Of a stretch of DNA of 60,681 nt, positions 9,000-18,720 are shown piece after piece. The translations under genes were made by a program, and so were the position numbers. The stretch covers positions 1 through 60,681 of the forward strand of contig JAHEJI010000007.1 of NCBI GenBank assembly GCA_024638965.1, in the 5' to 3' direction. The notes under the pieces were generated by a model. It had not been told where the DNA came from and made no database searches. It saw only the letters and a program-made list of their open reading frames with translations. Position 1 is the stretch's first letter. Every line of letters starts with the position of its first letter. This stretch comes from Planctomycetaceae bacterium (lineage in GTDB: Bacteria; Planctomycetota; Planctomycetia; Pirellulales; Pirellulaceae).

Positions 9000-10013
9000 T
9001 TAGTTTCGCTTGTCCTTCTTATCTGCTTCCAATTCACGGTACCAGGCGACGTATCCGCGTTTGACGACGTCGGGGTTCCAGATGAACCACTCTTTCAGTT
9101 TATCGGGAAGCTTGAATTCTTTGGCCGCTTCTTCAGCCGGTTTGCCTGCTTTGAAGGCGTCAGTCGTCGAATCCTGAACAAAGGCCAAGAACTTTTGATA
9201 CGACTGAACCGCGTCCAGACCAGCAACCGGACCGTGGCCGGGTACGAAAGTCGTATCTTTTGTGTTTGCCAATTCGCTGGCGTAGTCGTTCAAGTTTGAA
9301 GGAATGGCATCCGAGTAGTTGGGAAACATTCCGTTAAAGAACAAGTCACCACACCAGATAACTTTGGGGTCGACCAATTCGATCGTGACATCACTGGAAG
9401 TGTGGCCACTGCGTGGCATGACTTTGACTTTGCGATTACCAAGGTCGATCTCGGTTGGATTCGCTGAATTCAGTCGTTTGACTTGTGTGAATTTTGCATC
9501 TACCGATCCACTTTCCAGCATCGATGTTTCAGCGGCCTTTTGGGTAGCGTCGGTGAGCCAAATGTTGGGGCGATTCTTGTCAACTGCAAAACCCGCGTGG
9601 CCTGCAGTGTGGTCGCGATGATAATGAGTGCAAACAACATCCGTCGGGCGCTTTCCAGTCAACTGCTTGGCTCGATCGCTCATCCATCTTGCGCCAGCGT
9701 CCTGCATAAACGCCTCGACAACCAGCACGCCCTTGTCGCCAGCGATGATTCCGCCGTTACAAACCGTGGTGTAGTCTCCGAATGGATTGTCTGGTGGCGA
9801 ACCGTCCGGGTTCGGTTTGGCAAAGGGGGTTGAGATCAAAGCCCACACGCCGTCTTGAATCTTCTCGAGTCGGCCCCATAGCTCGGTTGCGACGACGTTT
9901 GAATCATCTTGAGCCGCAAAAACTCGCCGGGTCATCAACGGGGCGAACGCTGCCAGGCCAAATACATAGGCGGAACACGAACCAGACGCTTGTATGAATT
10001 GACGGCGATGCAT
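9000..10013 (-). CDS. Tat-exported metallo-beta-lactamase-fold hydrolase
   Basis: A 337-residue protein with an N-terminal twin-arginine signal (MHRRQFIQASG) and a hydrophobic stretch to about residue 33. The MBL metal motif THYHRDHTAGH is at about residues 129-139. Further ligands are visible in SGHTSSDVT, CGDLFFNGMFP and PGHGPVAG. The ATG at 10013 has an excellent AAAGGAGC site 5 bases upstream; 14 upstream codons are discarded. Substrate is unknown. Similar exported MBL proteins occur as quinoprotein-relay-like or SoxH-like hydrolases, but no partner gene is near. It lies downstream of the kinase gene on the same strand, separated by about 125 bp. Confidence 0.88.
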   Translation of the reverse strand: MHRRQFIQASGSCSAYVFGLAAFAPLMTRRVFAAQDDSNVVATELWGRLEKIQDGVWALISTPFAKPNPDGSPPDNPFGDYTTVCNGGIIAGDKGVLVVEAFMQDAGARWMSDRAKQLTGKRPTDVVCTHYHRDHTAGHAGFAVDKNRPNIWLTDATQKAAETSMLESGSVDAKFTQVKRLNSANPTEIDLGNRKVKVMPRSGHTSSDVTIELVDPKVIWCGDLFFNGMFPNYSDAIPSNLNDYASELANTKDTTFVPGHGPVAGLDAVQSYQKFLAFVQDSTTDAFKAGKPAEEAAKEFKLPDKLKEWFIWNPDVVKRGYVAWYRELEADKKDKRN

Positions 10014-10138
10014 GATTGCTCCTTTCGCGATTCGTTTATTCCACCAATGTAGCAAATAAATTCACGAGCCGCAGAGAGCTTGGACGCGCAGAGAAACAGG
10101 GTGATCGCTGGAAAACCTGAAAAAAGTCAGCGTGCAGG

Positions 10139-12694
10139 TTACAAGCCGGCCCGCTCGATTGCGGCCTCAATTCGCTCGATGCGGGGATTCCATCTTTCTC
10201 CCAGTTGATGGCGCAGGCGGAGAGCTTCGTCGAACATTTTGGTCGCGCCTGCCAGGTCGTTTGCCGCAAGCTTGTGCTCACCCATGAACAAATTGTAAAA
10301 ACAGGCCGCTTTCGGGCTAGTTTCCAAAACGCCTGAATCGACCACTTGCTCGAATTCCAGTTCTGCTTCCGTTGTATGGCCCTGGCCCGAAAGAAACCGT
10401 GCCAGGTAGAGCCTATGTTCATCGGCGAGTCCGTACATGTTTCCCAACTTCGCAATGACGATTCGCACATACTCCTCACCTCTTTCAAAACGATTGCCGG
10501 CCTCAAGCATTGGTAGCGAATCGCATAGGTGAGCGATGACTTCGACGTTGTCTTTGCCCAGTCTTCGCCTCGTCATTTCGATCGCAGTGATACAATCATC
10601 TGCCGCTTCGTCATAGCGTTGTTGCTCAAATCGTATGAACGCGAGATCTTTGTAGGGTCGAGAACAGAATTGATGATCGGCACCATGCCGTTTGGGAGCC
10701 AATTTGATCACATGATGACAGAGTTTTTCGGCTTCTTCGAACTGAGCTGCGTGACGCAGGACATCCACAAGATTCAACGTAGCTCGTAATGTCTCCCTGT
10801 GATCAGGTCCGTGCAGTTGGCTTGATGTCTCGATTGTATTGCGGTAAAGCTCAATCGCCTCCTGCCGGTCTTTGTCAGGGTTGGTTGAGATTCCCTTTTG
10901 TGCTTGCTGCTCCAGCGCCACGGCAAGTGACACGTTTGCCAGCGAGAGGAGGTCGCGATTGGAATCCAAGGATACGGACGCGATTGCGATGACCTCGCGC
11001 AACTGCTTCTCAGCCAGTTCGTATTCGCCCAAGCGGTTGTAGGATGCAGCAATCAATCTACGTAGCTCAAGTGCTTCTTTGCCGTTCCATTCGTTCCGCG
11101 GCGTTGCATAAAGTAATTCATTGGCCACTTCGATTGTTGCGCGGGAGTCACGATTCAACAAAGCCGAAACCAGGCCCATTCCAGCTTGTCGTGTCAATTG
11201 ATGTGAATTTCCCAGCAATTGCTTGCGAAGCTGGTAGGCGCGACGTTGCAAGGGGATGGCGTCGTCGAACTTTGTCAGGCGCGTAAAAGCATTGCCCAGC
11301 AAATGACTCACGTCGGCTTCGATTTCCGGAAATTCGTGAAACCTTTGGGGCGCTTCAGCAGCCGCGTCGCGGAGAACCTCGGCCATTTTAACGTTGGCGT
11401 TACCCAGTGATGGATCGGGCGACACCAGAATGTCGGCCATGAATTCGTTAATGGACGTCACGCGTTTTGTTTCGCGCTGGGCTCTCAGCATGCCCATCGA
11501 GGTCCCGATCGCTCCAGCAATTAACAGGACGATCGCGGCTGCAACGCCGCCAACGAGTGCTTTGTTTCGTTTGGCAAATTTTCGCAATTGGTAGAGCGCC
11601 GTCGTTGGGCGAGCTACGATCGGTTGGTCATTCAAGTATCGCTTGATATCCTGCGCTAACGCCTCGGCAGATTGATATCTACGCTGGGGGTCTTTTGCCA
11701 AAGCCTTGTGCACAATCGTATTCAGATCACCTCGGAACTCGCGATTTGCCGCGCACAAAAGCGGCGGTTCATTTTCGGAAATGATTTTCGCCGCCGCCAG
11801 GATTTTCTCATCGCGAACATCGTGCGGAAGTTGCCCGGCGAGCATTTCGTAAACGATTACGCCGAGTGCATAGACATCGGACCTCGTATCTACATCATGG
11901 ACACGACCGGAAACCTGTTCGGGGCTCATGTAGGGCAGCGTTCCAATGAGTTGCCCAGCGTTTGTTTGCAAGGTGGTTAATTGGAGATCTGTTTCGGTAG
12001 CTCGGGCGACGCCAAAATCGAGGATTTGTGTTTGACCATTCTCGGTTACAAGAATGTTCGCCGGCTTTAAATCGCGGTGAATCACGCCGCGCTGATGCGC
12101 ATGTTGGACTGCATCACAGATTTGCATAAACATGTTCATGCGATCGCGCACACTGGGGGTTTGCTTTCGAATGTGGTCCGTTAACGACTGGCCATCAACG
12201 TAATCCATCGCAAAAAACGGTCTTTGGTCTGTGCCGTCATGGTACATGCCAGCTTCGTGGATTTGCGCGATACCGGGATGGTGAAGACGACCGAGCACGT
12301 CAGCTTCAAACTCAAAACGCTTCATCAATTCGCGGTTCAAGATTCCCGAACTAATTACTTTTAACGCAACATCACGTTGAGGGTTCTCCTGTTCGGCAAG
12401 GTAAACGACGCCCATGCCGCCTTGGCCGAGAATTCGTTTGATTCGGTAACGACCAATTGTCTCCGGCAGTTCGGTTTCGCCGATCGTATCCAATTGATAT
12501 TGGACGCCGTCCGTTAATTGATCATCGGCGAAAAGCCCATTCTCTGATCCGTCCTGTCTCAACAGTCGTTGAAGCTCAACTTGCAATTCCGGTTTGTCGG
12601 CGCAGTGTTCCTGAATCAATGCATTTTGTTGCGATACTGGAAGATCGCACGCAGCAATGAATAATTCTCGGAGTTGTGCATGATGGACTGACAT
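10139..12694 (-). CDS. Membrane-anchored Ser/Thr protein kinase with C-terminal TPR region
   Basis: An 851-residue Hanks-type kinase. The glycine loop GQGGMGVVYLA starts at about residue 90, the ATP lysine is near 112 (VALKVIS), the catalytic loop HRDLKPANIL is at 206-215 and DFGVA at 226. A single transmembrane helix (about residues 390-415, AAAIVLLIAGAIG) leads to a long C-terminal region of TPR-like helices that should lie outside the cytoplasm. The ATG at 12694 has GGAGG 7 bases upstream and lies 2 bp after the stop of the ECF sigma gene, so the two are translationally linked. ECF-kinase pairs are common in planctomycetes; the kinase probably controls the sigma factor. Substrates are not visible. 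Confidence 0.93.
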   Translation of the reverse strand: MSVHHAQLRELFIAACDLPVSQQNALIQEHCADKPELQVELQRLLRQDGSENGLFADDQLTDGVQYQLDTIGETELPETIGRYRIKRILGQGGMGVVYLAEQENPQRDVALKVISSGILNRELMKRFEFEADVLGRLHHPGIAQIHEAGMYHDGTDQRPFFAMDYVDGQSLTDHIRKQTPSVRDRMNMFMQICDAVQHAHQRGVIHRDLKPANILVTENGQTQILDFGVARATETDLQLTTLQTNAGQLIGTLPYMSPEQVSGRVHDVDTRSDVYALGVIVYEMLAGQLPHDVRDEKILAAAKIISENEPPLLCAANREFRGDLNTIVHKALAKDPQRRYQSAEALAQDIKRYLNDQPIVARPTTALYQLRKFAKRNKALVGGVAAAIVLLIAGAIGTSMGMLRAQRETKRVTSINEFMADILVSPDPSLGNANVKMAEVLRDAAAEAPQRFHEFPEIEADVSHLLGNAFTRLTKFDDAIPLQRRAYQLRKQLLGNSHQLTRQAGMGLVSALLNRDSRATIEVANELLYATPRNEWNGKEALELRRLIAASYNRLGEYELAEKQLREVIAIASVSLDSNRDLLSLANVSLAVALEQQAQKGISTNPDKDRQEAIELYRNTIETSSQLHGPDHRETLRATLNLVDVLRHAAQFEEAEKLCHHVIKLAPKRHGADHQFCSRPYKDLAFIRFEQQRYDEAADDCITAIEMTRRRLGKDNVEVIAHLCDSLPMLEAGNRFERGEEYVRIVIAKLGNMYGLADEHRLYLARFLSGQGHTTEAELEFEQVVDSGVLETSPKAACFYNLFMGEHKLAANDLAGATKMFDEALRLRHQLGERWNPRIERIEAAIERAGL

Positions 12695-12696
12695 GT

Positions 12697-13284
12697 TTAC
12701 GCCTCCTCGTCTGCCAGGTGGGCTCGTAACCAGGCTCTTGCCATCCGCCAATCGTACATCACGGTTCGTGGACTGACGCCTAGAACGCTGGCGACTTCTT
12801 CAACCGAGAGGCCGGCGTAAAATCGCATTTCGACGATGCGTTCCTGACGAGGCGCAATTGTACCCAAAGTCTTTAACGCTTCGTCGAGAACAACAATGTC
12901 GATCATTTCAGCTTTTGGATTTGTCTGACCATTGTCCAGTGCAGAAAGAGTCATTTTCTTCCAACCGCCACCACGTTTCGCAGCCTGTCGGCGTCGCGTG
13001 TGATCGACGAGCAAATCACGAGTCGCTTTGGCGGCCACTGCGAAAAAGTGAGCACGGCTCTCCCACTCTATATCCGTGTTTTGCGCAAGTTTCATGAAAA
13101 CATCGTGGACGAACATCGTAGGTTGAATGGTTTTTTCATCGGCACTTTGCGACTTAAAAACGCGCCGAGCAATACCATGCAGCTCATCGTAAACAATGGG
13201 CAACAGGCGTTCGGCAGCTTCGGGATCACCATCACGAAGTTCAGCCAGAATACGAGTTACGTCGCCGTTGGATTGATATTGCAC
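12697..13284 (-). CDS. ECF-family RNA polymerase sigma factor
   Basis: A 195-residue sigma factor of the ECF type common in planctomycetes. Region 2 is visible around PTMFVHDVFMKLAQN and RAHFFAVAAKATRDLLVDHTRRR. Region 4 is visible around RIVEMRFYAGLSVEEVASVLGVSPRTVMYDWRMA, a clear helix-turn-helix. No anti-sigma gene follows; instead a Ser/Thr kinase starts 2 bp downstream, suggesting control by phosphorylation. The start codon is GTG with AGAGGA about 8 bases upstream. Confidence 0.93.
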   Translation of the reverse strand: MQYQSNGDVTRILAELRDGDPEAAERLLPIVYDELHGIARRVFKSQSADEKTIQPTMFVHDVFMKLAQNTDIEWESRAHFFAVAAKATRDLLVDHTRRRQAAKRGGGWKKMTLSALDNGQTNPKAEMIDIVVLDEALKTLGTIAPRQERIVEMRFYAGLSVEEVASVLGVSPRTVMYDWRMARAWLRAHLADEEA

Positions 13285-13711
13285 TTGTCAGGTCCTCTGT
13301 CGTTAGTACCACAATAAAGCATTTTTCAAAAATTTCTACGAATTGTTGCAGCTGGCAAGCCACTTTTTGCGGGTTCCTTTTGGTGGACCTTTTATGTTGT
13401 CGACATCGATTTCATTACGACACTGGATTTCATGACGACAAATGAGACTGGAAATTAACAAGTTGTAAGTAAACATTAGCAGCCTAAACGGCAACGCGGG
13501 CAAATCAAACTGCTTCTCTAAAACTTGTCCAGAATTTTTTCCGAAAGTTGTTAACTTTTTGAACGGGTATTGTTATGTCTATTCGACACTCGTCAACAAA
13601 AGTTTGCGCGGAGCAAGGTATGGCACTGACAGCAAAATTTATACAAAGCAGTGAATTCGATATGGTCGGAGCCAGTCTCTTTTCCGCGCGCTTAGCAGAC
13701 CGGAGAGAGCG
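13285..13711. other. Gene-free interval upstream of the ECF-kinase operon
   Basis: A 427-bp A+T-rich stretch between the divergent sigma and small membrane protein genes. It should hold both promoters. Near 13407-13442 there is an imperfect tandem 18-bp repeat, copies beginning GATTTCATTACGAC and GATTTCATGACGAC, which could be a protein-binding site. No RNA gene or credible small ORF was found. Confidence 0.5.
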
Positions 13712-14170
13712 TTGAAAAATATCGTTCTTATGGCCGCGACTATCGCTGATTTTTTGCTCGTGGGTGCCGACGCGTTTTGCCAAGTCGCCATATGCCCCGT
13801 GGTGCTATCGGCACCCCCCTCGTCACTAGCCATGTATCAAGGGGAATTCACGTACAACTCAAGCTTGTTCTGGCGGCCGGTCAATATGATCGCGCTCGCA
13901 CTGCTGATAACGGCATTGATCATGAACTGGCGCACGTCTCGCCGCAATCTGTTGCTGGGTTGGTTAGCCGGATTATTATTCCTGACGATTGTGTCGTTGG
14001 GATTTATATACCCTGAGTTTAAGGACATTGTGTCGGCAACCTACACCAACGAAGTCGATTCGGCGTTGGTAGGTCGCGGTGCTAAGTGGCGAACAATCGC
14101 ATTCGCACGTTTGTTGATATGCACTGGCTTCGGGGTGCTGCCATTGATGGCACTTTCCAAGCAAACCTAG
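13712..14170 (+). CDS. Small polytopic membrane protein, possibly DUF1772-like
   Basis: A 152-residue protein with about four hydrophobic segments: the N-terminus, residues 58-72 (MIALALLITALIM), 80-100 (LLLGWLAGLLFLTIV) and 130-148. This size and spacing, with a conserved-looking FWRPVN segment before the second helix, resembles DUF1772 membrane proteins, but the assignment is tentative. The TTG at 13712 is used because GGAGAGA precedes it; an ATG at 13730 is the alternative. Function unknown. Confidence 0.65.
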   Translation: MKNIVLMAATIADFLLVGADAFCQVAICPVVLSAPPSSLAMYQGEFTYNSSLFWRPVNMIALALLITALIMNWRTSRRNLLLGWLAGLLFLTIVSLGFIYPEFKDIVSATYTNEVDSALVGRGAKWRTIAFARLLICTGFGVLPLMALSKQT

Positions 14171-14274
14171 GACCCGGTTGCTTCCGATATATTGCATCGT
14201 CAACTGACGGCTCGATGGTCCTTAACTCTTTCTGATCATTGTCGCGCCCGTTTCACCAATCATGCGGATTACCA

Positions 14275-14787
14275 ATGAAAACATTTTTTCTGACGCTCTT
14301 TTTAGTCGTGTGCCTGCAAAACTTGGTCCACTCGCAAACCGACGCTGATTCCAAGGCCATAATTAAGACGCTCGATTCCTGGAATCAAGGGTGGGCAAGA
14401 AAGGACGCTGTGTTAGCCGTTCAGGATTACGCCGATGATGTTGACTGGACGAATGCCTTCGGCGATCGTTTTCAGGCGCGCGATGAGCTACAAAAAGGCC
14501 TGAAATTTATCTTTAGCCTCGATTTTGTAATGACAGGTGTTTCGGGTCGCAATGAGTTCGAAGATGTCACTTTCCTGACGCCGGACGTAGCGTTGCTTCG
14601 CAGCAAATTGGTGCGCACCGGTCAAAAGACCTCAACGGGCAAGATCATGCCAGACCGCCACATCCACCACTTACGGGTGCTTCATCGTCGTGAAGGGGTA
14701 TGGGAAATCGTAAGCCATCTGATTTCTCAATCGCACGAAAAGGGAAGGGTAGCACCAAATAATTCAAGTATTTTTGGAGATAAATGA
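14275..14787 (+). CDS. Exported SnoaL/DUF4440-type (NTF2-like fold) protein
   Basis: A 170-residue protein with a signal peptide (MKTFFLTLFLVVCLQNLVHSQ) and a domain resembling DUF4440/SgcJ-EcaC small NTF2-like proteins. Visible family features are IIKTLDSWNQGWARKDA near the start, YADDVDWTNAFGDRFQARDELQ, and a C-terminal strand HHLRVLHRREGVWEIVSHL. Twelve open codons upstream of the ATG at 14275 are left out because the signal peptide starts here. Its stop overlaps the start of the PEP-CTERM gene by 4 bp (ATGA), indicating co-translation. Members are often unassigned; no enzymatic role can be stated. Confidence 0.8.
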   Translation: MKTFFLTLFLVVCLQNLVHSQTDADSKAIIKTLDSWNQGWARKDAVLAVQDYADDVDWTNAFGDRFQARDELQKGLKFIFSLDFVMTGVSGRNEFEDVTFLTPDVALLRSKLVRTGQKTSTGKIMPDRHIHHLRVLHRREGVWEIVSHLISQSHEKGRVAPNNSSIFGDK

Positions 14788-15764
14788 TGGTCCGAGTTTG
14801 TGTATCACACCTTGTTTGCGTGGTAATCTGCGGTGCAACAACTGTTTCATTCGCGCAAGTTAGCGTCCCTGGATTCCAGGTAGCGGAATACGCATCCGTA
14901 ATCGATCCAATGGGACTCGATTTTGACTCGTCGGGAATTTTGTATGTCGGTCGCGACAATGTTGGTTCGGGCGGCGGCAATGGAGACGCAGTGAGAATTC
15001 ACCGGATCGGTCTGGGAGGCTTGTCGGTCACCGAATATGGCAATTCAGCGATCATTGATCCGGACGCGCTGATTGTGGACCGCAACGGCGTATTTGGAAC
15101 TCCGGGCGACATCTTGGTTGGTGGACAAATTTCCAATTCGGAGGGCGGGCAAATCAGTGCCATTCATCCGAATCAGGTTGTCGACCTTGTGTTTGGAATG
15201 ACGACCGTGTTTCACAACCCAAGTCAATTTGCCTTTGACAGCCAACAAAGGTTGCTTTTTACGAATTCCCCAAACCCGGGAACTTCGCTCTCTGGTGTCT
15301 ACTTGACGACTGGGCCGGGCGATTTTCCATCCGCCTTGTTCACCACCAGTGCCAGGGTTGGGGGGATTGCCGTTGATTCAACGGATCGAATTTTTGTTTC
15401 CACAATTGATGGAAGAATCGAGGTCCACGAGTCGGATGGAACTTTGATCGACAACAACTTTGTGACTGGATTAGGGACAGGTAACTTCTTGGCGATTGGA
15501 CAATTTGGATCAGCAACTACCGATCTGTTTACAACAAATTCCATCGGGGAATTGCTGCGAATCGATTTGTCTGGAAACGTTTCACTCATCGGGAGCGGCT
15601 TTGATGGGGCGCGGGGCATCGCATTCGGCCCCGACGGTGCAATGTATGTTTCCGAATTCAATAACGACCGTGTACTGCGTATTTCGACAGTACCTGAACC
15701 CGGTGGCTTGCTCGTGCTTGGCTGCCTCGCGCTGGGGCTTGTCAAACGTCGATGGCGGGATTAG
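14784..15764 (+). CDS. PEP-CTERM sorted exported protein with NHL/SMP-30-like propeller
   Basis: A 326-residue protein with an N-terminal signal peptide (VCVVICGATTVSFAQ) and a C-terminal PEP-CTERM signal at about residues 303-326: VPEPGG, hydrophobic helix LLVLGCLALGL, then VKRRWRD. Between them, repeats such as MGLDFDSSGILYVG, IAVDSTDRIFVSTIDG and IAFGPDGAMYVSEF are typical of six-bladed propellers (NHL, SMP-30). PEP-CTERM proteins are cleaved by an exosortase; no exosortase gene is in the window. The gene overlaps the preceding NTF2-like gene by 4 bp. Likely a surface or extracellular matrix protein; ligand unknown. Confidence 0.88.
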   Translation: MMVRVCVSHLVCVVICGATTVSFAQVSVPGFQVAEYASVIDPMGLDFDSSGILYVGRDNVGSGGGNGDAVRIHRIGLGGLSVTEYGNSAIIDPDALIVDRNGVFGTPGDILVGGQISNSEGGQISAIHPNQVVDLVFGMTTVFHNPSQFAFDSQQRLLFTNSPNPGTSLSGVYLTTGPGDFPSALFTTSARVGGIAVDSTDRIFVSTIDGRIEVHESDGTLIDNNFVTGLGTGNFLAIGQFGSATTDLFTTNSIGELLRIDLSGNVSLIGSGFDGARGIAFGPDGAMYVSEFNNDRVLRISTVPEPGGLLVLGCLALGLVKRRWRD

Positions 15765-16085
15765 AGGTCTGAGTTCTTACTCCCGTAGTCTTGGTGCATG
15801 CCGACATTCTTGCCGGATCACAATTTTTTTGTACCCAATGAAGGAATGTGGCGGCATACCGTGTTGGAGCTGGGGCAAAGCTTCGATTCCAACCTGGCAA
15901 TACCAATTGGACCGGAACGATTTCCCACAATGTCGTCATGGACGATCCGTTTGGAGCCGTCACGATTGGCAATTAAAGGCGAGCTTTTTTGTTGCACATA
16001 GGCTCTTTGTTTTGCGGATTACTCTTAGCGGAAGTGGATCAGCAAACGATGTATAGCTCAGAAACCCAAGGCAAGGGAGAGAAAT
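15765..16085 (+). other. Gene-free interval with a possible coding remnant
   Basis: No convincing gene. One frame ending with TAA near 15977 would read GNTNWTGTISHNVVMDDPFG, which looks like surface-protein sequence, but it has no start and is short. A G+A-rich ribosome binding site (AGGGAGAG) for the next gene lies at its end. It may be a decayed fragment or chance. Confidence 0.3.
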
Positions 16086-17360
16086 ATGCTGCGGAAATCT
16101 TTTATATCAAAAACACTGGTTCCGACGTTGTTCGTCGGATGTTGGGCCGTGTTGGCATCGGCGCAAAATTCAACGTTCACCTACCAAGGCGAATTGAAAG
16201 ATAGCGGCGGTCTTGCCAACGGCGCGTTCAATATGACCTTTGCATTATGGGATTCGAGCGTCGGGGGAAATCAAATCGACTCGACGATCACCCAGAGTGG
16301 TGTCCAGGTGCTTGACGGAAAATTCAACGTCGAACTCGACTTCGGTGTTGAATCGTTCAACAACGAAGGCCGCTGGCTGGAAATCGCCGTCAATGGTTTT
16401 ACCCTTAATCCCAGGACGAAGATCACACGCTCACCTTATTCATTGCAGACACGAGGTATTTTTGTGGATCAAACGGAAAGGGTCGGTGTAGGGACAACCA
16501 ATCCCGCCGCACGCTTGGACATCGTTTCTGATACAGCAAACTCTGGGAACAACACGGCCCGGTTCAGCGCGCCAAGCCTTGGCCCCAACACAAGTCATAT
16601 CCATTATGGATTGGCTGGCGACTGGTTCATTCGTTCGGCCTACGGTTTTGGGGACGTTATCATTCAGGATACCGGTGGCCGCGTCGGGATTGGTACGGCG
16701 AATCCAACGAACGACGCCCGGGTGACTTTGGCCGCAGATTCGGGAGATAAGGCATTGTACGCGCTTTCGGTCGATGATTTCGAACCCACGATTCATGGAC
16801 TGAATATTGGTGCGGGCAACGCGTTTTGGGCTGAAGGCACCAGCGGTTTTTCGGCCGCGTTGTTAGCTGAAAATAACGGAACAGGACCAGCGATTTCGGC
16901 GATCGGTGGATCCGACGCTGAACCGGAGAGCGGCGGAATCGTCGTCGTTGGCCCTGACACGGGCACCAATATCGTTATCGACAACAACGAAATCATGGCT
17001 CGCAACAATGGCTCAACATCAACGTTGTTTCTAAATGCTGATGGTGGTGAAATCAAAATGGGACCCCAGCAAATTCAACCCGCACATGCGTATGCCGTAA
17101 TTAACGCAGATGGAGTGATTTTATCCGCATCGCCCAATGTCCTGAGTGTAAACAACGTGTTCACGGGAACTTTTGAGATAACTCTCGACGGCGGTGTTCT
17201 TGGAACTGACATTGTGCTCGCGACTGGAAACAGCCGTGACTATCAAATCACCACAACCGCTGCTTATAAACAGGCCGGGAAGATAAGAGTCTCAAACTAC
17301 TCCATTGATGCCGGCGTGGCAAGGAATATTGCATTTTCGTTTGTCGTTTATCGGCATTGA
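16086..17360 (+). CDS. Exported fibre-like protein, paralog 1
   Basis: A 424-residue protein with a signal peptide (LVPTLFVGCWAVLASAQ). The N-terminal domain (TFTYQGELKDSGGLANGAFNMTF... and SPYSLQTRG) is a beta-rich module seen in secreted planctomycete proteins. It is followed by tail-fibre-like repeats VGVGTTNPAARLDI and VGIGTANPTNDARVTL, the VGIGT-NP motif found in phage tail and bacterial surface fibres, which often form trimeric beta structures. No C-terminal chaperone domain is visible. AGGGAGAG lies just before the start. A close paralog follows after about 40 bp, so the two form an operon. Probably an extracellular structural protein or adhesin (inference). Confidence 0.83.
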   Translation: MLRKSFISKTLVPTLFVGCWAVLASAQNSTFTYQGELKDSGGLANGAFNMTFALWDSSVGGNQIDSTITQSGVQVLDGKFNVELDFGVESFNNEGRWLEIAVNGFTLNPRTKITRSPYSLQTRGIFVDQTERVGVGTTNPAARLDIVSDTANSGNNTARFSAPSLGPNTSHIHYGLAGDWFIRSAYGFGDVIIQDTGGRVGIGTANPTNDARVTLAADSGDKALYALSVDDFEPTIHGLNIGAGNAFWAEGTSGFSAALLAENNGTGPAISAIGGSDAEPESGGIVVVGPDTGTNIVIDNNEIMARNNGSTSTLFLNADGGEIKMGPQQIQPAHAYAVINADGVILSASPNVLSVNNVFTGTFEITLDGGVLGTDIVLATGNSRDYQITTTAAYKQAGKIRVSNYSIDAGVARNIAFSFVVYRH

Positions 17361-17399
17361 TGAATATACAGGAACCATTTGCTAACAGAATTAAAGATC

Positions 17400-18677
17400 A
17401 TGAGTGCAAAAATGAATCGTTACGTATGTGTGTGGGCGACAACGACGTTGCTTGCTGGAATGGTATCTTGCTGCGCACCGATTTTCGCACAGGACACGGT
17501 GTTTAGCTATCAAGGCGAGTTGAAACAGAATGGCAGCACCGCAGATGGGTTGTTCAACATGGAGTTTGCGCTTTGGGATTCCATCGCCGCCGGAAATCAA
17601 ATTGGTTCAACTGAGATCAAAAATGGTGTCGAAGTGGTCAATGGTAAATTCACCGTCGAACTTGATTTTGGATCGGAAGCCTTCGATAACTCGGGTCGTT
17701 GGCTGGAGATTGTTGTTGGAAGTTTCACGTTGTCTCCTCGAAACGCGATTACTCGTTCGCCTTATTCGGTGCAAACACGAGGCGTTTTTGTGGATGATAC
17801 GGAGCGAGTGGGAATGGGAACCACGAATCCGGCCGCACGCTTAGACGTCGTTTCTGACACGTTTAATTCAGGAAACAACACGGCGCGTTTCAGCGCACCC
17901 ATTATTGGACCCAATACCAGCCATATCCACTATGGATTCTCGGGCGACTGGTTTATCCGTTCTGCCCAATCGTTGGGCAATGTTTCGATTCAAGACACTG
18001 GCGGTACCGTTGGGATTGGTACGGCCAATCCAAGCGATGATGCCAAGCTGACTTTGACCGCATCCGCAAGCGAGAAAGCGTTGTTCGCGCTTTCAGCTGA
18101 TACATTCTTGCCCACAATTCATGCGTTTAACGTAAGCGGAGGTGAGTCGATTTGGGCAGAGGGAAATGGCGCTTTTTTTGCCGCCTTGTTGGCTGAAAAC
18201 AATGGAACCGGACCTGCGATCTCGGCGGTCGGTGGATCCGATTCCGAACCTGAAAGCGGTGGAATCTTGGTCGTCGGTTCGAATACGGGAGCCAATATCA
18301 GTATCGACAACAACGAAATAATGGCCCGCAACAATGGCTCAACATCAACATTGTTTTTAAACGCTGATGGCGGCGACATCAAAATGGGAACCCAACAAAC
18401 TCATCCGCCCCACGCCTATGGAAGAATAGCCTCAGATGGATCATTGTTGTCGGGGTCGCCGAATATCGTGAGTACAGAACACCCCCACCTTGGCTGGTAC
18501 GAAATCGAACTCGACGGTGGAATCCAATTTACCGACATCATTTTGGTGACCGTAAACGAGGATTTCATGGTCGCGTCAGGCAATCATGAAAACGGGCTGA
18601 TTCGCGTTAGAATCGCATACGCACTCACTGGCAACGTCTTCAATTCCGAGTTCTCGTTCGTTGTCTATCGCCCTTAA
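17400..18677 (+). CDS. Exported fibre-like protein, paralog 2
   Basis: A 425-residue tandem duplicate of the preceding gene. It keeps the signal peptide (TTLLAGMVSCCAPIFAQ), the YQGELKQNGSTADGLFNMEFALWDS module, and the two repeats VGMGTTNPAARLDV and VGIGTANPSDDAKLTL. Long DNA stretches near 18300-18420 match 16980-17100 almost base for base, while the last 80 residues differ, so the C-termini may have diverged in function. The start is uncertain: ATG at 17400 is used, with ATG at 17412 and TTG at 17379 as alternatives. Co-transcribed with both neighbours by spacing. Confidence 0.83.
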   Translation: MSAKMNRYVCVWATTTLLAGMVSCCAPIFAQDTVFSYQGELKQNGSTADGLFNMEFALWDSIAAGNQIGSTEIKNGVEVVNGKFTVELDFGSEAFDNSGRWLEIVVGSFTLSPRNAITRSPYSVQTRGVFVDDTERVGMGTTNPAARLDVVSDTFNSGNNTARFSAPIIGPNTSHIHYGFSGDWFIRSAQSLGNVSIQDTGGTVGIGTANPSDDAKLTLTASASEKALFALSADTFLPTIHAFNVSGGESIWAEGNGAFFAALLAENNGTGPAISAVGGSDSEPESGGILVVGSNTGANISIDNNEIMARNNGSTSTLFLNADGGDIKMGTQQTHPPHAYGRIASDGSLLSGSPNIVSTEHPHLGWYEIELDGGIQFTDIILVTVNEDFMVASGNHENGLIRVRIAYALTGNVFNSEFSFVVYRP

Positions 18678-18720
18678 ACGACAGCTGACGAAAAACCAGT
18701 TCAAAACTGAGAGAGTAAAA